Of a stretch of 64,000 bases of DNA, positions 56,101 to 63,951 are shown piece by piece. The position numbers and the translations under genes are program-made. The notes beneath the pieces were generated by a model. That model made no database searches. It worked only from the letters and a program-made list of their open reading frames with translations, and had not been told where the DNA came from. This DNA is from UBA6049 sp965662345 (lineage in GTDB: Bacteria > Bacteroidota > Bacteroidia > Flavobacteriales_G > Salibacteraceae): assembly GCA_965662345.1 (NCBI GenBank), contig CBFIHE010000010.1, positions 1 to 64,000 on the forward strand. The letters run 5' to 3'. Within the stretch, counting starts at the first letter, position 1. Each line of letters starts with the position of its first letter.

Positions 56101-56920
56101 CTGAAACCAATTCCATATCAAAGCACAAATCAGTTTTAGGGGGAATCGCTCCTCTTCCCTCTTCTCCATATGCCAAGAAAAAAGGAATCTTTACATGTAC
56201 TTTTTCTCCAGGTTGCATACGCTGAATCACCTCATCCCAGCCAGGAATGACCTGACCAGTACCCACTTCAAAAGCAATTGGTGCTTCTCGATCATACGAT
56301 GAATCAAAAAAGGTTCCATCTGTGAAATACCCATGGTAGTATACCTCTACTCGATCACCTTTTTTCACACGTTCTCCGCTACCTTTAGAAACTCGATAAA
56401 TTTCTAGTCCAGACATGGTTAGCTCAGGTTCTAACCCAGAGGTATCAAAAACAGGTGTCGCATCTTTCAGGCCTAACAAAGAAACATCATAGATCACATT
56501 TCTCTTTGGAGGATAATCCAGATACACGGTATCACCATATGCCATCTGCCAAGGAACTTCAACTTGAAATACACTGCCTATGCGATGCTCCAAAATAGTG
56601 CGTTCAAGGCCTTTTGTTAATTGCCCGTTTCTGAGCCGAACAACCGCTGGCTTGCGCATTTCATAGGTATCGTTTATTTTTCTTCTATTTGGTAAAAGCC
56701 ATTCTTTGTAGTGGATAATTAAGAGCTTGGTTGTATCAATCAACTCTCCTTTACCTTCTCGCTCTAGCCGAATCTTTCTACCATCTTCCAAGATGTTAAA
56801 GCCATCAGATTCCTCTGTATCACGTATTTTTTCTACACCACCATCATAGCTTTGATCTGGTGAGCCGCAAGCGATGAGCAAAGCGCAAAAGGCAATGGAC
56901 ATCAGCATATTAGCTTTCAT
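56090..56920 (-). CDS. FKBP-type peptidyl-prolyl isomerase lipoprotein, two FKBP-like domains
   Basis: The product has 276 residues. The lipobox LLIAC predicts an acylated Cys. About residues 65-155 form a diverged FKBP-like segment, and the C-terminal ~105 residues are a clear FKBP domain with VEVYYHGYFTDGTFFDSSYD, FEVGTGQVIPGWDEVIQRM and IPFFLAYGEEGRGAIPP. These proteins fold outer-membrane or gliding-related proteins in the periplasm. It overlaps the next FKBP gene by 11 bases and is the last of four linked genes from nrnA. Confidence 0.87.
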   Translation of the reverse strand: MKANMLMSIAFCALLIACGSPDQSYDGGVEKIRDTEESDGFNILEDGRKIRLEREGKGELIDTTKLLIIHYKEWLLPNRRKINDTYEMRKPAVVRLRNGQLTKGLERTILEHRIGSVFQVEVPWQMAYGDTVYLDYPPKRNVIYDVSLLGLKDATPVFDTSGLEPELTMSGLEIYRVSKGSGERVKKGDRVEVYYHGYFTDGTFFDSSYDREAPIAFEVGTGQVIPGWDEVIQRMQPGEKVHVKIPFFLAYGEEGRGAIPPKTDLCFDMELVSVTR

Positions 56921-57767
56921 TATGAACTATTTTATTGAGTTTGACATAGTATACCACAGTAGTATTTGGGGGAACAGTACCATCAGTAGACCCCCGCTTA
57001 TCAAAAGCCATATGGGCTGGTAGAACAAACAGCGCTTCACCATCTTCTTGTAGCTGTCGAACCCCCATATTAAAGCCCAATAATACTTGCCCCATTTCTC
57101 CAATGGTATACTCAAATGGTTCATTTCTGTCTTTGGTAGAGTCAAATTTATCTCCTGAAACAAAATACCCTTCAAAATCGAGGTTCACTACATCTCCATT
57201 CATGGGCCTATTGCCATTGCCTTCTCGTGTAGATATAAAATACATATCACCAATGGCCAATACAGAAAGAGGATCGAAGTCTGCTAGGAATACTGCTAGA
57301 TCAGAAGACTCTTCAGGAAATGCTTCCATCAACCCTGGATAGTTTTGCCTTAGATAAAAGCTCTCTTTAGATACAGATTTTTGTAAGCCAAGGCTAAATA
57401 CAACCTTCTCGGTATCAGCAATAGACAGATTAAGGTGCGGCATCAAGTTTTTTGCTCTAAATATGAAAGACGCACTATCGCCTTCCACTAACTTAGTAAG
57501 TGCCTCTATGAGTAACGGTGATCCTTGACCAAACACAAGTGGCGTATCTAATTTACTTCCTTGTTGCAAAAGTTCTCCACCTTTTAATCTGTTCACAGAG
57601 TAATTTACTACCAGATAATCTTTTTCAATCGGCTTCTGACTTTCATCTCCCAAACGAATGAGTTTATACTCCAATCCAGAATCACTAACGCTGTAGCCTG
57701 GTAAAGAAGCTTTTTTCTCACAGGAGAAAAACAACAGGGCAAATAGAGCAAATCCGAAAAGCCTCAT
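56910..57767 (-). CDS. FKBP-type peptidyl-prolyl isomerase lipoprotein (2)
   Basis: The product has 285 residues. Lipobox ALLFFSC predicts lipid anchoring. The sequence shows two FKBP-like halves, the second with VNLDFEGYFVSGDKFDSTKD, FEYTIGEMGQVLLGFNMGV and ALFVLPAHMAFDKRGSTDGTVPP, so the catalytic pattern is partly diverged in the first half. It overlaps GldI by 4 bases and its downstream FKBP neighbour by 11. Confidence 0.87.
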   Translation of the reverse strand: MRLFGFALFALLFFSCEKKASLPGYSVSDSGLEYKLIRLGDESQKPIEKDYLVVNYSVNRLKGGELLQQGSKLDTPLVFGQGSPLLIEALTKLVEGDSASFIFRAKNLMPHLNLSIADTEKVVFSLGLQKSVSKESFYLRQNYPGLMEAFPEESSDLAVFLADFDPLSVLAIGDMYFISTREGNGNRPMNGDVVNLDFEGYFVSGDKFDSTKDRNEPFEYTIGEMGQVLLGFNMGVRQLQEDGEALFVLPAHMAFDKRGSTDGTVPPNTTVVYYVKLNKIVHNES

Positions 57768-58303
57768 GAAAGTTTATGGAGTTTTACATCATAAATAATA
57801 GGTGAGCCAGGTGGTATTCCATTTAAATCACCAAGGAGGCCATGTGCTAAGTGACTCGGCAGAATAAACCGGGTTTTATCTCCAGGTCGCATAAGTTGTA
57901 TGCCTTCATGAAGTCCACTTTCCACATCGCTCATCCCTACTTTAAACCACTGGGGGCCTGTGTCTTTTGTGGTGTAAACCAATTCACCAGTGAGCAATCT
58001 CACTTCTACATCTACCAGCGCTTGTTGTTCTACTTGAGCAAAAGCCAAAGTGCTATCTCCAAACTCAAGTGACATATATCTCAAACCTGTTCCGGTCTCT
58101 TGCATGACCCATTTCTTGCGCTGTATAAAAGCCTTGATTCTTGCATTCTCTGCCTGTACGCTGCTTTTATTTACCTGAATAAGCTCCTCTTGGTTAGGTA
58201 TACGCCCATGTGTTTCACTTCCGTGGCCGTTGGAGCCTTTGCACCTTTCTAATAGCAGCACCGATGCTATTAAAACCGCAGCTATTACTATTTGCTTAAC
58301 CAT
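57764..58303 (-). CDS. gldI: GldI-like FKBP peptidyl-prolyl isomerase lipoprotein
   Basis: The product has 179 residues. The signal with LLLERC suggests a lipoprotein (the lipobox is weak). The C-terminal FKBP domain has a GPQWFKVGMSDVESGLHEGI stretch and LPSHLAHGLLGDLNGIPPGSPIIYDVKL (split as LPSHLAHGLLGDLNG and IPPGSPIIYDVKL). In Flavobacterium johnsoniae GldI is required for gliding and type IX secretion, and its neighbour there is the DHH phosphoesterase, as here. It overlaps nrnA by 16 bases. The GldI name is by similarity and context. Confidence 0.72.
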   Translation of the reverse strand: MVKQIVIAAVLIASVLLLERCKGSNGHGSETHGRIPNQEELIQVNKSSVQAENARIKAFIQRKKWVMQETGTGLRYMSLEFGDSTLAFAQVEQQALVDVEVRLLTGELVYTTKDTGPQWFKVGMSDVESGLHEGIQLMRPGDKTRFILPSHLAHGLLGDLNGIPPGSPIIYDVKLHKLS

Positions 58304-59292
58304 TCTCCAATTTTCGTTTTGTACAATGCGATAGCTTCATCAAGTGTAACCTCTACTCTGCCACCTGCAGCATTTTTATGTCCACCCCCATTAAAAAAAG
58401 AACGAGCAAATTGATTTACATCCACATCTGTTTTCGATCGGAAACTAATCTTTATACTGCCATCTTCTGCTTCTCTAAAGAATGCCGTTACTTGTACTCC
58501 AGCTATACTTAAGCCGTAGTTCACCAAGCCTTCTGCATCTCCTTTCACAAAGTGATGCTTATCTAATTCATTTTGATTCAAGCTAATATAACTTGCTTTG
58601 CCGCCTTCAATAACCTCCATTTTCTCACTCAATGCATAGCCTATGAGCTTTAATCGATTAAAGGAGCTATTGTCATAAATCATTTGATGAATACCCGCTG
58701 TATCTAAACCCAGCTCAACAAATGCCCCAGCAATTTGATGTGTTTTGGCACCAGTTGAGCTGTACCTAAATGAGCCAGTATCTGTAATTATCCCCGTGTA
58801 TAGGTTAGCCGCAATGTTTAAATCTATCTGAAGGTTTGGGTTAAAACTTCTACAGAATTCATAAACCAATTCGGCAGTACTTGAAGCAGAGGTAACACTT
58901 AACATTTCATCAAAGGTGTCTGGTTGTTGATGATGATCTATCAGAATGGACTTTGCCCTGGTGTTTTCGCGCAAGGCTTGAGCCATATCATCGCCCACTC
59001 GAGAGAGCGTATTGAAGTCTAAGTGAATAAAGACATCAGCTTTTTGAATTGCTTCGCTAGCATACTTTTGGCTTTCTGAAAAGAAATAAAGCTCTTCTCT
59101 TGCTGGCAGTGCATCTAAAAAGCCAGGAGCAGCATCAGGAACAATGGGCGTAACTTTGTTTAAGCCAGACTTCTTCAAGAAAAGATATAACCCAGCAATA
59201 CTGCCTATTGCATCACCATCTGGAGATTTATGGGTAGTTAAAACAACATTCGCATTTGGATTGAGCCAATCACGGATTACAGAATAATTCAT
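58288..59292 (-). CDS. nrnA: Bifunctional oligoribonuclease/PAP phosphatase NrnA
   Basis: NrnA degrades short RNA oligomers and 3'-phosphoadenosine 5'-phosphate. The DHH domain has LTTHKSPDGDAIGS, the LIDHHQQ motif and the Asp in FIHLDFN; the DHHA1 domain has FFNGGGHKNAAGG. The 334 residues are full length. It starts the operon with the FKBP genes and is divergent from ndk across 61 bases to the nominal upstream end, or 133 to the true ndk start. Confidence 0.94.
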   Translation of the reverse strand: MNYSVIRDWLNPNANVVLTTHKSPDGDAIGSIAGLYLFLKKSGLNKVTPIVPDAAPGFLDALPAREELYFFSESQKYASEAIQKADVFIHLDFNTLSRVGDDMAQALRENTRAKSILIDHHQQPDTFDEMLSVTSASSTAELVYEFCRSFNPNLQIDLNIAANLYTGIITDTGSFRYSSTGAKTHQIAGAFVELGLDTAGIHQMIYDNSSFNRLKLIGYALSEKMEVIEGGKASYISLNQNELDKHHFVKGDAEGLVNYGLSIAGVQVTAFFREAEDGSIKISFRSKTDVDVNQFARSFFNGGGHKNAAGGRVEVTLDEAIALYKTKIGEWLSK

Positions 59293-59375
59293 GGAAACAA
59301 ATTTGTGCTTTTAAAACTTTTCTGGCTCTTTCTGTTCATCAAGATGTTAACAGATGCTTTTCACCTATCTAAGGT

Positions 59376-59405
59376 TTGATTCAGGACTAGGAATACCTAC
59401 TTTTG
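59376..59405 (+). promoter_or_regulatory. Consensus Bacteroidota promoter of ndk
   Basis: TTG (59376-59378), 19 bases, then TACTTTTG (59398-59405): a near-ideal -33/-7 pair. It shows that the longer frame starting at 59354 cannot be the real start, because that codon lies upstream of the promoter. Confidence 0.75.
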
Positions 59406-59425
59406 CGCCCGATTTTAGAAAACAA

Positions 59426-59851
59426 ATGACGATGGCAGGAAATATCACTTTTACCATGATTAAACCCGAAGCTGTAGCAGCGGGAAACATTGGTGCGATT
59501 TTGAATATGATTAACGAGGCAGGTTTCAGAATTGTTGCCTTGAAGAAAACACAGCTTTCTAAAGAAACGGCTGGAGAGTTTTACGCAGTTCACAAAGAGC
59601 GTCCGTTCTATGGCGAATTGGTAGACTACATGAGCAATGGCCCTATTGTAGCAGCTATTTTGGAAAAAGATAATGCTGTTGCAGACTTTAGAGCACTAAT
59701 TGGTTCAACAGACCCTGCTGAGGCAGCTGAAGGAACTATTCGTAAAGCATACGCTCAAAGCAAAGCTCAAAATGCTGTACATGGCTCTGATAGCGATGAG
59801 AACGCACAAATTGAAGGAAACTTCTTCTTCTCGCGTTTTGAACGTTTCTAA
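59426..59851 (+). CDS. ndk: Nucleoside-diphosphate kinase
   Basis: Ndk balances nucleoside triphosphates by transferring phosphate from ATP through a phosphohistidine. The active-site His is in NAVHGSDSDENA, and TMIKPEAV and RPFYGELVDYM segments match the family. From ATG 59426 it has 141 residues (or 139 from ATG 59432), the normal length. The promoter is at 59376-59405, and a terminator-like hairpin follows. Confidence 0.96.
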   Translation: MTMAGNITFTMIKPEAVAAGNIGAILNMINEAGFRIVALKKTQLSKETAGEFYAVHKERPFYGELVDYMSNGPIVAAILEKDNAVADFRALIGSTDPAEAAEGTIRKAYAQSKAQNAVHGSDSDENAQIEGNFFFSRFERF

Positions 59852-59871
59852 CTCATATAACTAGCAAGTTG

Positions 59872-59904
59872 AAAAGGCCGGTTACCTTCCAGTAATCGGC
59901 TTTT
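59872..59904. terminator. Terminator between ndk and the DUF3299-like gene
   Basis: AAAAGGCCGGTTAC (59872-59885) pairs with GTAATCGGCTTTT (59892-59904) with a bulge and one wobble. With A on one side and T on the other it can work in both directions. Confidence 0.7.
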
Positions 59905-60343
59905 ATTTTATCTGTTCGCAACCTTCTAAGATGTAGTTTAATTCATCTACATTAGAATCATTGAGCCTTAACCTGCCTTTAAAAGTAGCCACTTCATCCA
60001 GGTCGTACCTTTTTGGTTCAGACTTGAACTTTAAAGACATCACACTTTCTGGCCCCGCATTTCCACAGAAGAAGCAAGCAGAATAAGGGTATGCAGACAA
60101 AACATACAAGCCCTCTTCTAGATCTACGGGAATGACGTACCCTTCTATCGACACTTCTTTTCCAGCGAGTTCATTTACAGTCTCCCCAAAAGCTGGAAAC
60201 CAGAGATATTCATCTAAGTCTTTGTAATACGTAGACTCAAAAGAAACATCAGATAAGGTTTTCCAATCTATGGATTGTTGAGAAAATCCAATTGATCCAA
60301 ATCCTACAAAACTCCAAACAAGGAAAAGCTTAATCCAATTCAT
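59903..60343 (-). CDS. DUF3299-like periplasmic protein
   Basis: The product has 146 residues. A signal peptide (IKLFLVWSFVGFGSIGFSQ) is followed by a small beta-rich domain with GKEVSIEGYVIPV, the diagnostic SACFFCGNAGPESV with a CxxC, and a C-terminal Cys. Proteobacterial DUF3299 proteins sit beside zinc-regulated MacB-type ABC transporters (PA4063-PA4066 in Pseudomonas aeruginosa). The CxxC could bind zinc. It overlaps the permease gene by 14 bases. Role inferred from context. Confidence 0.68.
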   Translation of the reverse strand: MNWIKLFLVWSFVGFGSIGFSQQSIDWKTLSDVSFESTYYKDLDEYLWFPAFGETVNELAGKEVSIEGYVIPVDLEEGLYVLSAYPYSACFFCGNAGPESVMSLKFKSEPKRYDLDEVATFKGRLRLNDSNVDELNYILEGCEQIK

Positions 60344-61490
60344 TTCTTAATGTTTCACTAAGGTTCATTCGCATTGTTTGCAACCAAGGTAGTAACGAAG
60401 AGAAAAACACAGAAGTTACCCCTACTAGTAAAACAATCAACCAAATATCACCGCATGGTATGCCTAAGCCAGATAACATAGCGTGATAGCCTTCTAGTTT
60501 GATTGCACTCCACACGGTAACAGGGTAGGCTAAAACCGTACCCAATAACACCAACAAAAGACCTTCACTAAAAAGGGTGGTAAACGCAAAAATGCCAGAC
60601 GCTCCTTCAAAACGAAATAGTGCTAACTCTTTCCGTTTTGACTCAGATCTTTCTACTAAGAGTAAGAAGAGCATGAGAACAGATACGCCAGAAAGAACTG
60701 CTGCTAACACTTTGGTGAGCAGTGAAACATCTCCAGTTAACGATAGCAGCTTGCTTACTTCAATGGCGGGAACAGCAGCCATCCACTCCCCTTTTCCATT
60801 TATTTCTCGCGGAAAAGTAAGCTTAGCCATAGCTGTTTTTAATTGAACCAAAACTGCTGTTACTGCTCTTTGGTCACTTGGAACATGATGCTCTTGCCAA
60901 ACTGTTTCAATTGGAGTAGCAATTAAACGGTCTGAAACATCTCCCTTTTTCTTCAGAATACCTACAACCGTATACTCGTGTTCATGGTTATGACCACCTA
61001 CATCTCCGTGAGAACCAGTAAATCTTGAACCTAAGCTCAAGCTATTTAGCCTTTCAACCTCACTCCCTATAGCACACTCATACGGCTTCTTTGGGAATTC
61101 TCCTTCTACCAACTCAGAACCCATTAGCGAAAACCAGGCCTCACTGGTTCCCAAAATCCGATACCCTTTATAGGTATCACCGTACCCCAATGGGATTGCC
61201 TTTTTAACGCGTGGATGAGTTTGTATTGCTCTAAAATCGCCTGGGTTCAAGTTTCCTGTTGGTGCATCTGCATGAAAAATATTGGCTAGTACCAGTTGTA
61301 ATGGACTGCCCTTTGCTCCTATCACAACATCCACTCCAGAAGACTGCTTTTTCCAATATCTTTCCACACGCTGGTCAACATGTTGTACACTAACACTCAA
61401 AGCAATAGAAAGTGCCAAGAGTAGAATAATACTAACTGGAGATATTGGCTTGTTTCTCCAAGAACGCCAAATCATTCTTAAATGAATCAT
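60330..61490 (-). CDS. FtsX/MacB-type ABC transporter permease
   Basis: The product has 386 residues. It has an N-terminal transmembrane helix, a large periplasmic domain (about residues 45-255) and three C-terminal transmembrane helices with an FtsX-like LLLVERSESKRKELALFR cytosolic segment. The periplasmic domain contains a His-rich loop, HGDVGGHNHEHEY, which could sense or bind metal such as zinc. It overlaps the ATPase gene by 4 bases. By analogy with MacB and LolC/E it would use ATP to move or extract a substrate at the periplasm face. Confidence 0.85.
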   Translation of the reverse strand: MIHLRMIWRSWRNKPISPVSIILLLALSIALSVSVQHVDQRVERYWKKQSSGVDVVIGAKGSPLQLVLANIFHADAPTGNLNPGDFRAIQTHPRVKKAIPLGYGDTYKGYRILGTSEAWFSLMGSELVEGEFPKKPYECAIGSEVERLNSLSLGSRFTGSHGDVGGHNHEHEYTVVGILKKKGDVSDRLIATPIETVWQEHHVPSDQRAVTAVLVQLKTAMAKLTFPREINGKGEWMAAVPAIEVSKLLSLTGDVSLLTKVLAAVLSGVSVLMLFLLLVERSESKRKELALFRFEGASGIFAFTTLFSEGLLLVLLGTVLAYPVTVWSAIKLEGYHAMLSGLGIPCGDIWLIVLLVGVTSVFFSSLLPWLQTMRMNLSETLRNELD

Positions 61491-62104
61491 ACCAGTGAAT
61501 ATTGTACATTAAACTTATGATGAATGCGCGCATCATGCGAAGCCATAATCACATAGCCATCAGCTGGCATGTGTTCAAATATCATATCGGGCAAAGCCGA
61601 TGCATTTTCATCATCTAGATTAGCGGTAGCCTCATCAACCAATAAAATACTTGGCTTATGGATTAAGGAATTTAATAGCGCCATGCGCTGTCTTTCACCT
61701 CCACTCAATGAATTAGGTAAACTATCTAACTTATGAGACACGCCCAACCTATTAGCAAACTCAGATATTTGGTTCTCCGCTATCCCTTTATGTTTTAAGA
61801 TTAACTCAAGGTGTTCACGAAATGTTAGGTATTTCGGAAAAATGGGCTGCTGTAGCACCAACCCTACTTGGTTTATACGCCACTTCTCCAAATCACTCCC
61901 AGAGAGTCTATGTAATTCAACGTCATCTACAGTCACTTCACCTGTTCTAATCTTGAGTAATCCGCCCAAAATATGCAGCAATGTTGTTTTTCCAGATCCA
62001 GATTTACCGCGAATAACGCAGGATTCACCTTGTTCTAGAGAGAGATTAGGGAAATCAAACTCTCTATCTCCGTAAGCATATTTGAGTCTATTGATTTGCA
62101 GCAT
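61487..62104 (-). CDS. LolD/MacB-type ABC transporter ATPase
   Basis: The product has 205 residues with Walker A GKSGSGKTT, signature LSGGERQRMAL, Walker B SILLVDEATANLD, and the H-loop in MASHD. The sequence resembles LolD/FtsE-type ATPases that pair with FtsX-like permeases. The ATG at 62104 lies a few bases below a CACATTTG box (62109-62116, minus) whose -33 TTG (62134-62136, minus) overlaps the dyad described separately. Confidence 0.92.
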   Translation of the reverse strand: MLQINRLKYAYGDREFDFPNLSLEQGESCVIRGKSGSGKTTLLHILGGLLKIRTGEVTVDDVELHRLSGSDLEKWRINQVGLVLQQPIFPKYLTFREHLELILKHKGIAENQISEFANRLGVSHKLDSLPNSLSGGERQRMALLNSLIHKPSILLVDEATANLDDENASALPDMIFEHMPADGYVIMASHDARIHHKFNVQYSLV

Positions 62105-62108
62105 ACTA

Positions 62109-62136
62109 CAAATGTGGATTTTTTAAAGCTTTCCAA
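62109..62136 (-). promoter_or_regulatory. Candidate promoter of the ABC/DUF3299 operon
   Basis: On the minus strand TTG (62134-62136), 17 bases, then CACATTTG (62109-62116), one mismatch from TAnnTTTG. The -33 element overlaps the dyad at 62135-62155 by two bases. Confidence 0.45.
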
Positions 62137-62155
62137 ATGAAACTTTATTGCATTT
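62135..62155. promoter_or_regulatory. Candidate Zur-type operator
   Basis: A 21-base dyad reads AAATG-N11-CATTT, with further symmetry as AAATGnAA-N5-TTnCATTT. The arm sequence and spacing coincide with the gamma-proteobacterial Zur consensus as I recall it. It lies between the divergent ABC operon and the MerC gene, overlapping the -33 region of both. Binding by a Zur or other Fur-family protein is inference. Confidence 0.4.
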
Positions 62156-62158
62156 AGT

Positions 62159-62166
62159 TATCTTCG
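62159..62166 (+). promoter_or_regulatory. TAnnTTCG -7 box of the MerC gene
   Basis: TATCTTCG ends 4 bases before the GTG start at 62171. It starts 3 bases after the dyad, so a protein on the dyad would block it. Confidence 0.4.
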
Positions 62167-62170
62167 TGCC

Positions 62171-62554
62171 GTGAAAAAGGTTATAATCAAATCAGATGTG
62201 TTAGGTATTTCTGCAGCAAGCCTGTGTCTAATCCATTGCATGGTGTTTCCTGTATTTGTTTTGTTCGGTGGTGCTGTTCACGATCACACACATGAAACTT
62301 GGAGCATGGTTGATCTTTTTTTTCTAGCTATTGGTTTGGTAGCTGTTTACTATTCCACACGCTCTTCTTGCAGTAAGACTACCCGTTTGGCTATGTGGGG
62401 AACATATGCCACCCTTACCCTCGCCATCTTATTTAGAAATCAACTACACGGATTAGAGTACTTGGCCTACTTAGCCAGCTTAGGTCTAATCATTACCCAT
62501 GTTTACAACATGTACAAAGGGAATAGTTGTGAAATCACACTTAAGAACCGCTAG
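62171..62554 (+). CDS. MerC-domain membrane protein
   Basis: The product has 127 residues, mostly hydrophobic, with about four transmembrane helices and the MerC domain CLIHCMVFPVFVLFGG near the N-terminus, with two Cys. A His-rich HDHTHE follows. MerC moves mercury in Tn21-type operons, but in Bacteroidota similar proteins lack mer genes and may import or handle another metal. The start is GTG, preceded by TATCTTCG. It is divergent from the ABC operon with a shared 66-base region, so both may respond to the same metal regulator. Confidence 0.8.
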   Translation: MKKVIIKSDVLGISAASLCLIHCMVFPVFVLFGGAVHDHTHETWSMVDLFFLAIGLVAVYYSTRSSCSKTTRLAMWGTYATLTLAILFRNQLHGLEYLAYLASLGLIITHVYNMYKGNSCEITLKNR

Positions 62555-62618
62555 TACATTTTCTTTTGGTGCTTGTCTAGCTGTTTCTTTATTTCGTAAT
62601 CAATCAAAATTTAAACGC

Positions 62619-63827
62619 ATGCATAAACTTACGAAAGGGGCTTTATTCGCCTTAATCGCTATGGGTTCTATGGCATTAAATGCTCAAGAAACCCTGAAAA
62701 ACAAAGAAAATGGCGAGTACGTATTTACAGTTAAACACGATATAGAAGCCACAGGTGTAAAAAACCAGTATCGTTCAGGAACATGTTGGAGTTTTTCAGC
62801 CCTTTCATTTTTTGAGTCTGAATTAGACAGAATGGGAAAGTCTGGATATGATTTATCTGAAATGTTTGTAGTGCGTCACACCTACAGTGACAAAGCTGAA
62901 AAATATGTGCGCATGCACGGTAATCTAAACTTTGGTCCAGGTGGAGCTTTTCACGATGTAACGTATGTCTGGAAGAAATATGGGATGGTTCCCGAATCTG
63001 TTTACAGTGGTCTGAACTACGGCACAGAGAAGCACATGCATGGTGAATTAGATGCACTAGCTAAAGCGATGGTTGATGCCGTAATAAAGAATAAAAACAG
63101 AAGTCTCTCAACAGCCTGGAAACCTGCATTTGATGCAGCTATTGACTCTTATTTAGGCGCAGTTCCAGAGGAGTTTGAATACAATGGCAAAAATTACACG
63201 CCTAAGTCTTATGCAGATGAAACGGGTTTAGACCCTAACGATTACGTTACCTTATCGTCATTTACACATCATCCGTTTCATGAACCTTTTGTTTTTGAGG
63301 TACCAGATAACTGGTTAGGTGGAGAAGTTTATAACCTGCCCCTAGAAGAGCTGATTGAAACCATGAATAATGCATTATCGAACGGCTACGGAATTGCTTG
63401 GGCCGCAGATGTGAGCGAAAAAGGATTTAGCTTTCGCGATGGATTAGCCATTGTTCCGCAAGACGCTAAGGCCATTCAGCAAAAAGGAAGCGATAACAAA
63501 AACTTTAGCGATGCTGGCGCTGAGAAAGTAGGAAACCAGTTTATGGCTCCTGGCCCAGAAAAAGAAATCACCCAAGAAATGCGACAAAAAGCATTTGATA
63601 ACTACCAAACTACAGACGATCATGGGATGCACATCACAGGGTTAGTTGCAGATCAAAACGGAACGAATTATTACATCGTGAAAAACTCCTGGGGTACTGG
63701 TTTTGATACTGGAATTGATGGCTATTTCTTCGCTAGTGAGGCTTATGTTCGTTATAAAACCATGAACATCATGATTCATAAAGATGCTTTAACCAAAGCA
63801 CAGCTTAAGAAGTTGGGACTAAAATAA
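62619..63827 (+). CDS. C1-family (papain/PepC-like) peptidase, exported
   Basis: The product has 402 residues from ATG 62619, where a signal peptide begins (MHKLTKGALFALIAMGSMALNAQ). The catalytic Cys56 is in GTCWSFS, with oxyanion Gln50 in NQYRSGTCW; the His is in DDHGMHITGLV and the Asn in VKNSWGTG. It resembles aminopeptidase C/bleomycin hydrolase (C1B), as expected for Bacteroidota. A longer frame to 62499 overlaps the MerC gene and adds no signal sequence. It may be secreted or periplasmic. Confidence 0.88.
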   Translation: MHKLTKGALFALIAMGSMALNAQETLKNKENGEYVFTVKHDIEATGVKNQYRSGTCWSFSALSFFESELDRMGKSGYDLSEMFVVRHTYSDKAEKYVRMHGNLNFGPGGAFHDVTYVWKKYGMVPESVYSGLNYGTEKHMHGELDALAKAMVDAVIKNKNRSLSTAWKPAFDAAIDSYLGAVPEEFEYNGKNYTPKSYADETGLDPNDYVTLSSFTHHPFHEPFVFEVPDNWLGGEVYNLPLEELIETMNNALSNGYGIAWAADVSEKGFSFRDGLAIVPQDAKAIQQKGSDNKNFSDAGAEKVGNQFMAPGPEKEITQEMRQKAFDNYQTTDDHGMHITGLVADQNGTNYYIVKNSWGTGFDTGIDGYFFASEAYVRYKTMNIMIHKDALTKAQLKKLGLK

Positions 63828-63853
63828 GATAAACGTAGTTTTTTACTCTAAAG

Positions 63854-63884
63854 AGCGAAGTCTGAATAAGGGCTTCGCTTTTTT
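63854..63884 (+). terminator. Terminator of the C1 peptidase gene
   Basis: AGCGAAG (63854-63860) pairs with CTTCGCT (63873-63879), followed by a T run. It lies about 27 bases after the stop. Confidence 0.75.
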
Positions 63885-63951
63885 GTTTTATGCTGAGCGT
63901 GTCTTCTCTGTCATCATACTGAAAGTCACATAAGAAGAAACCTTTCAACCT

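Noticed and set aside
59354..59425. 24-codon N-terminal extension of ndk
   Set aside because: The upstream ATG lies before the consensus promoter (59376-59405), so it would not be transcribed. The Ndk family starts near 59426-59432.
62499..62618. 40-codon N-terminal extension of the C1 peptidase
   Set aside because: It overlaps the MerC gene and has no signal-peptide character; a good signal peptide begins at 62619.
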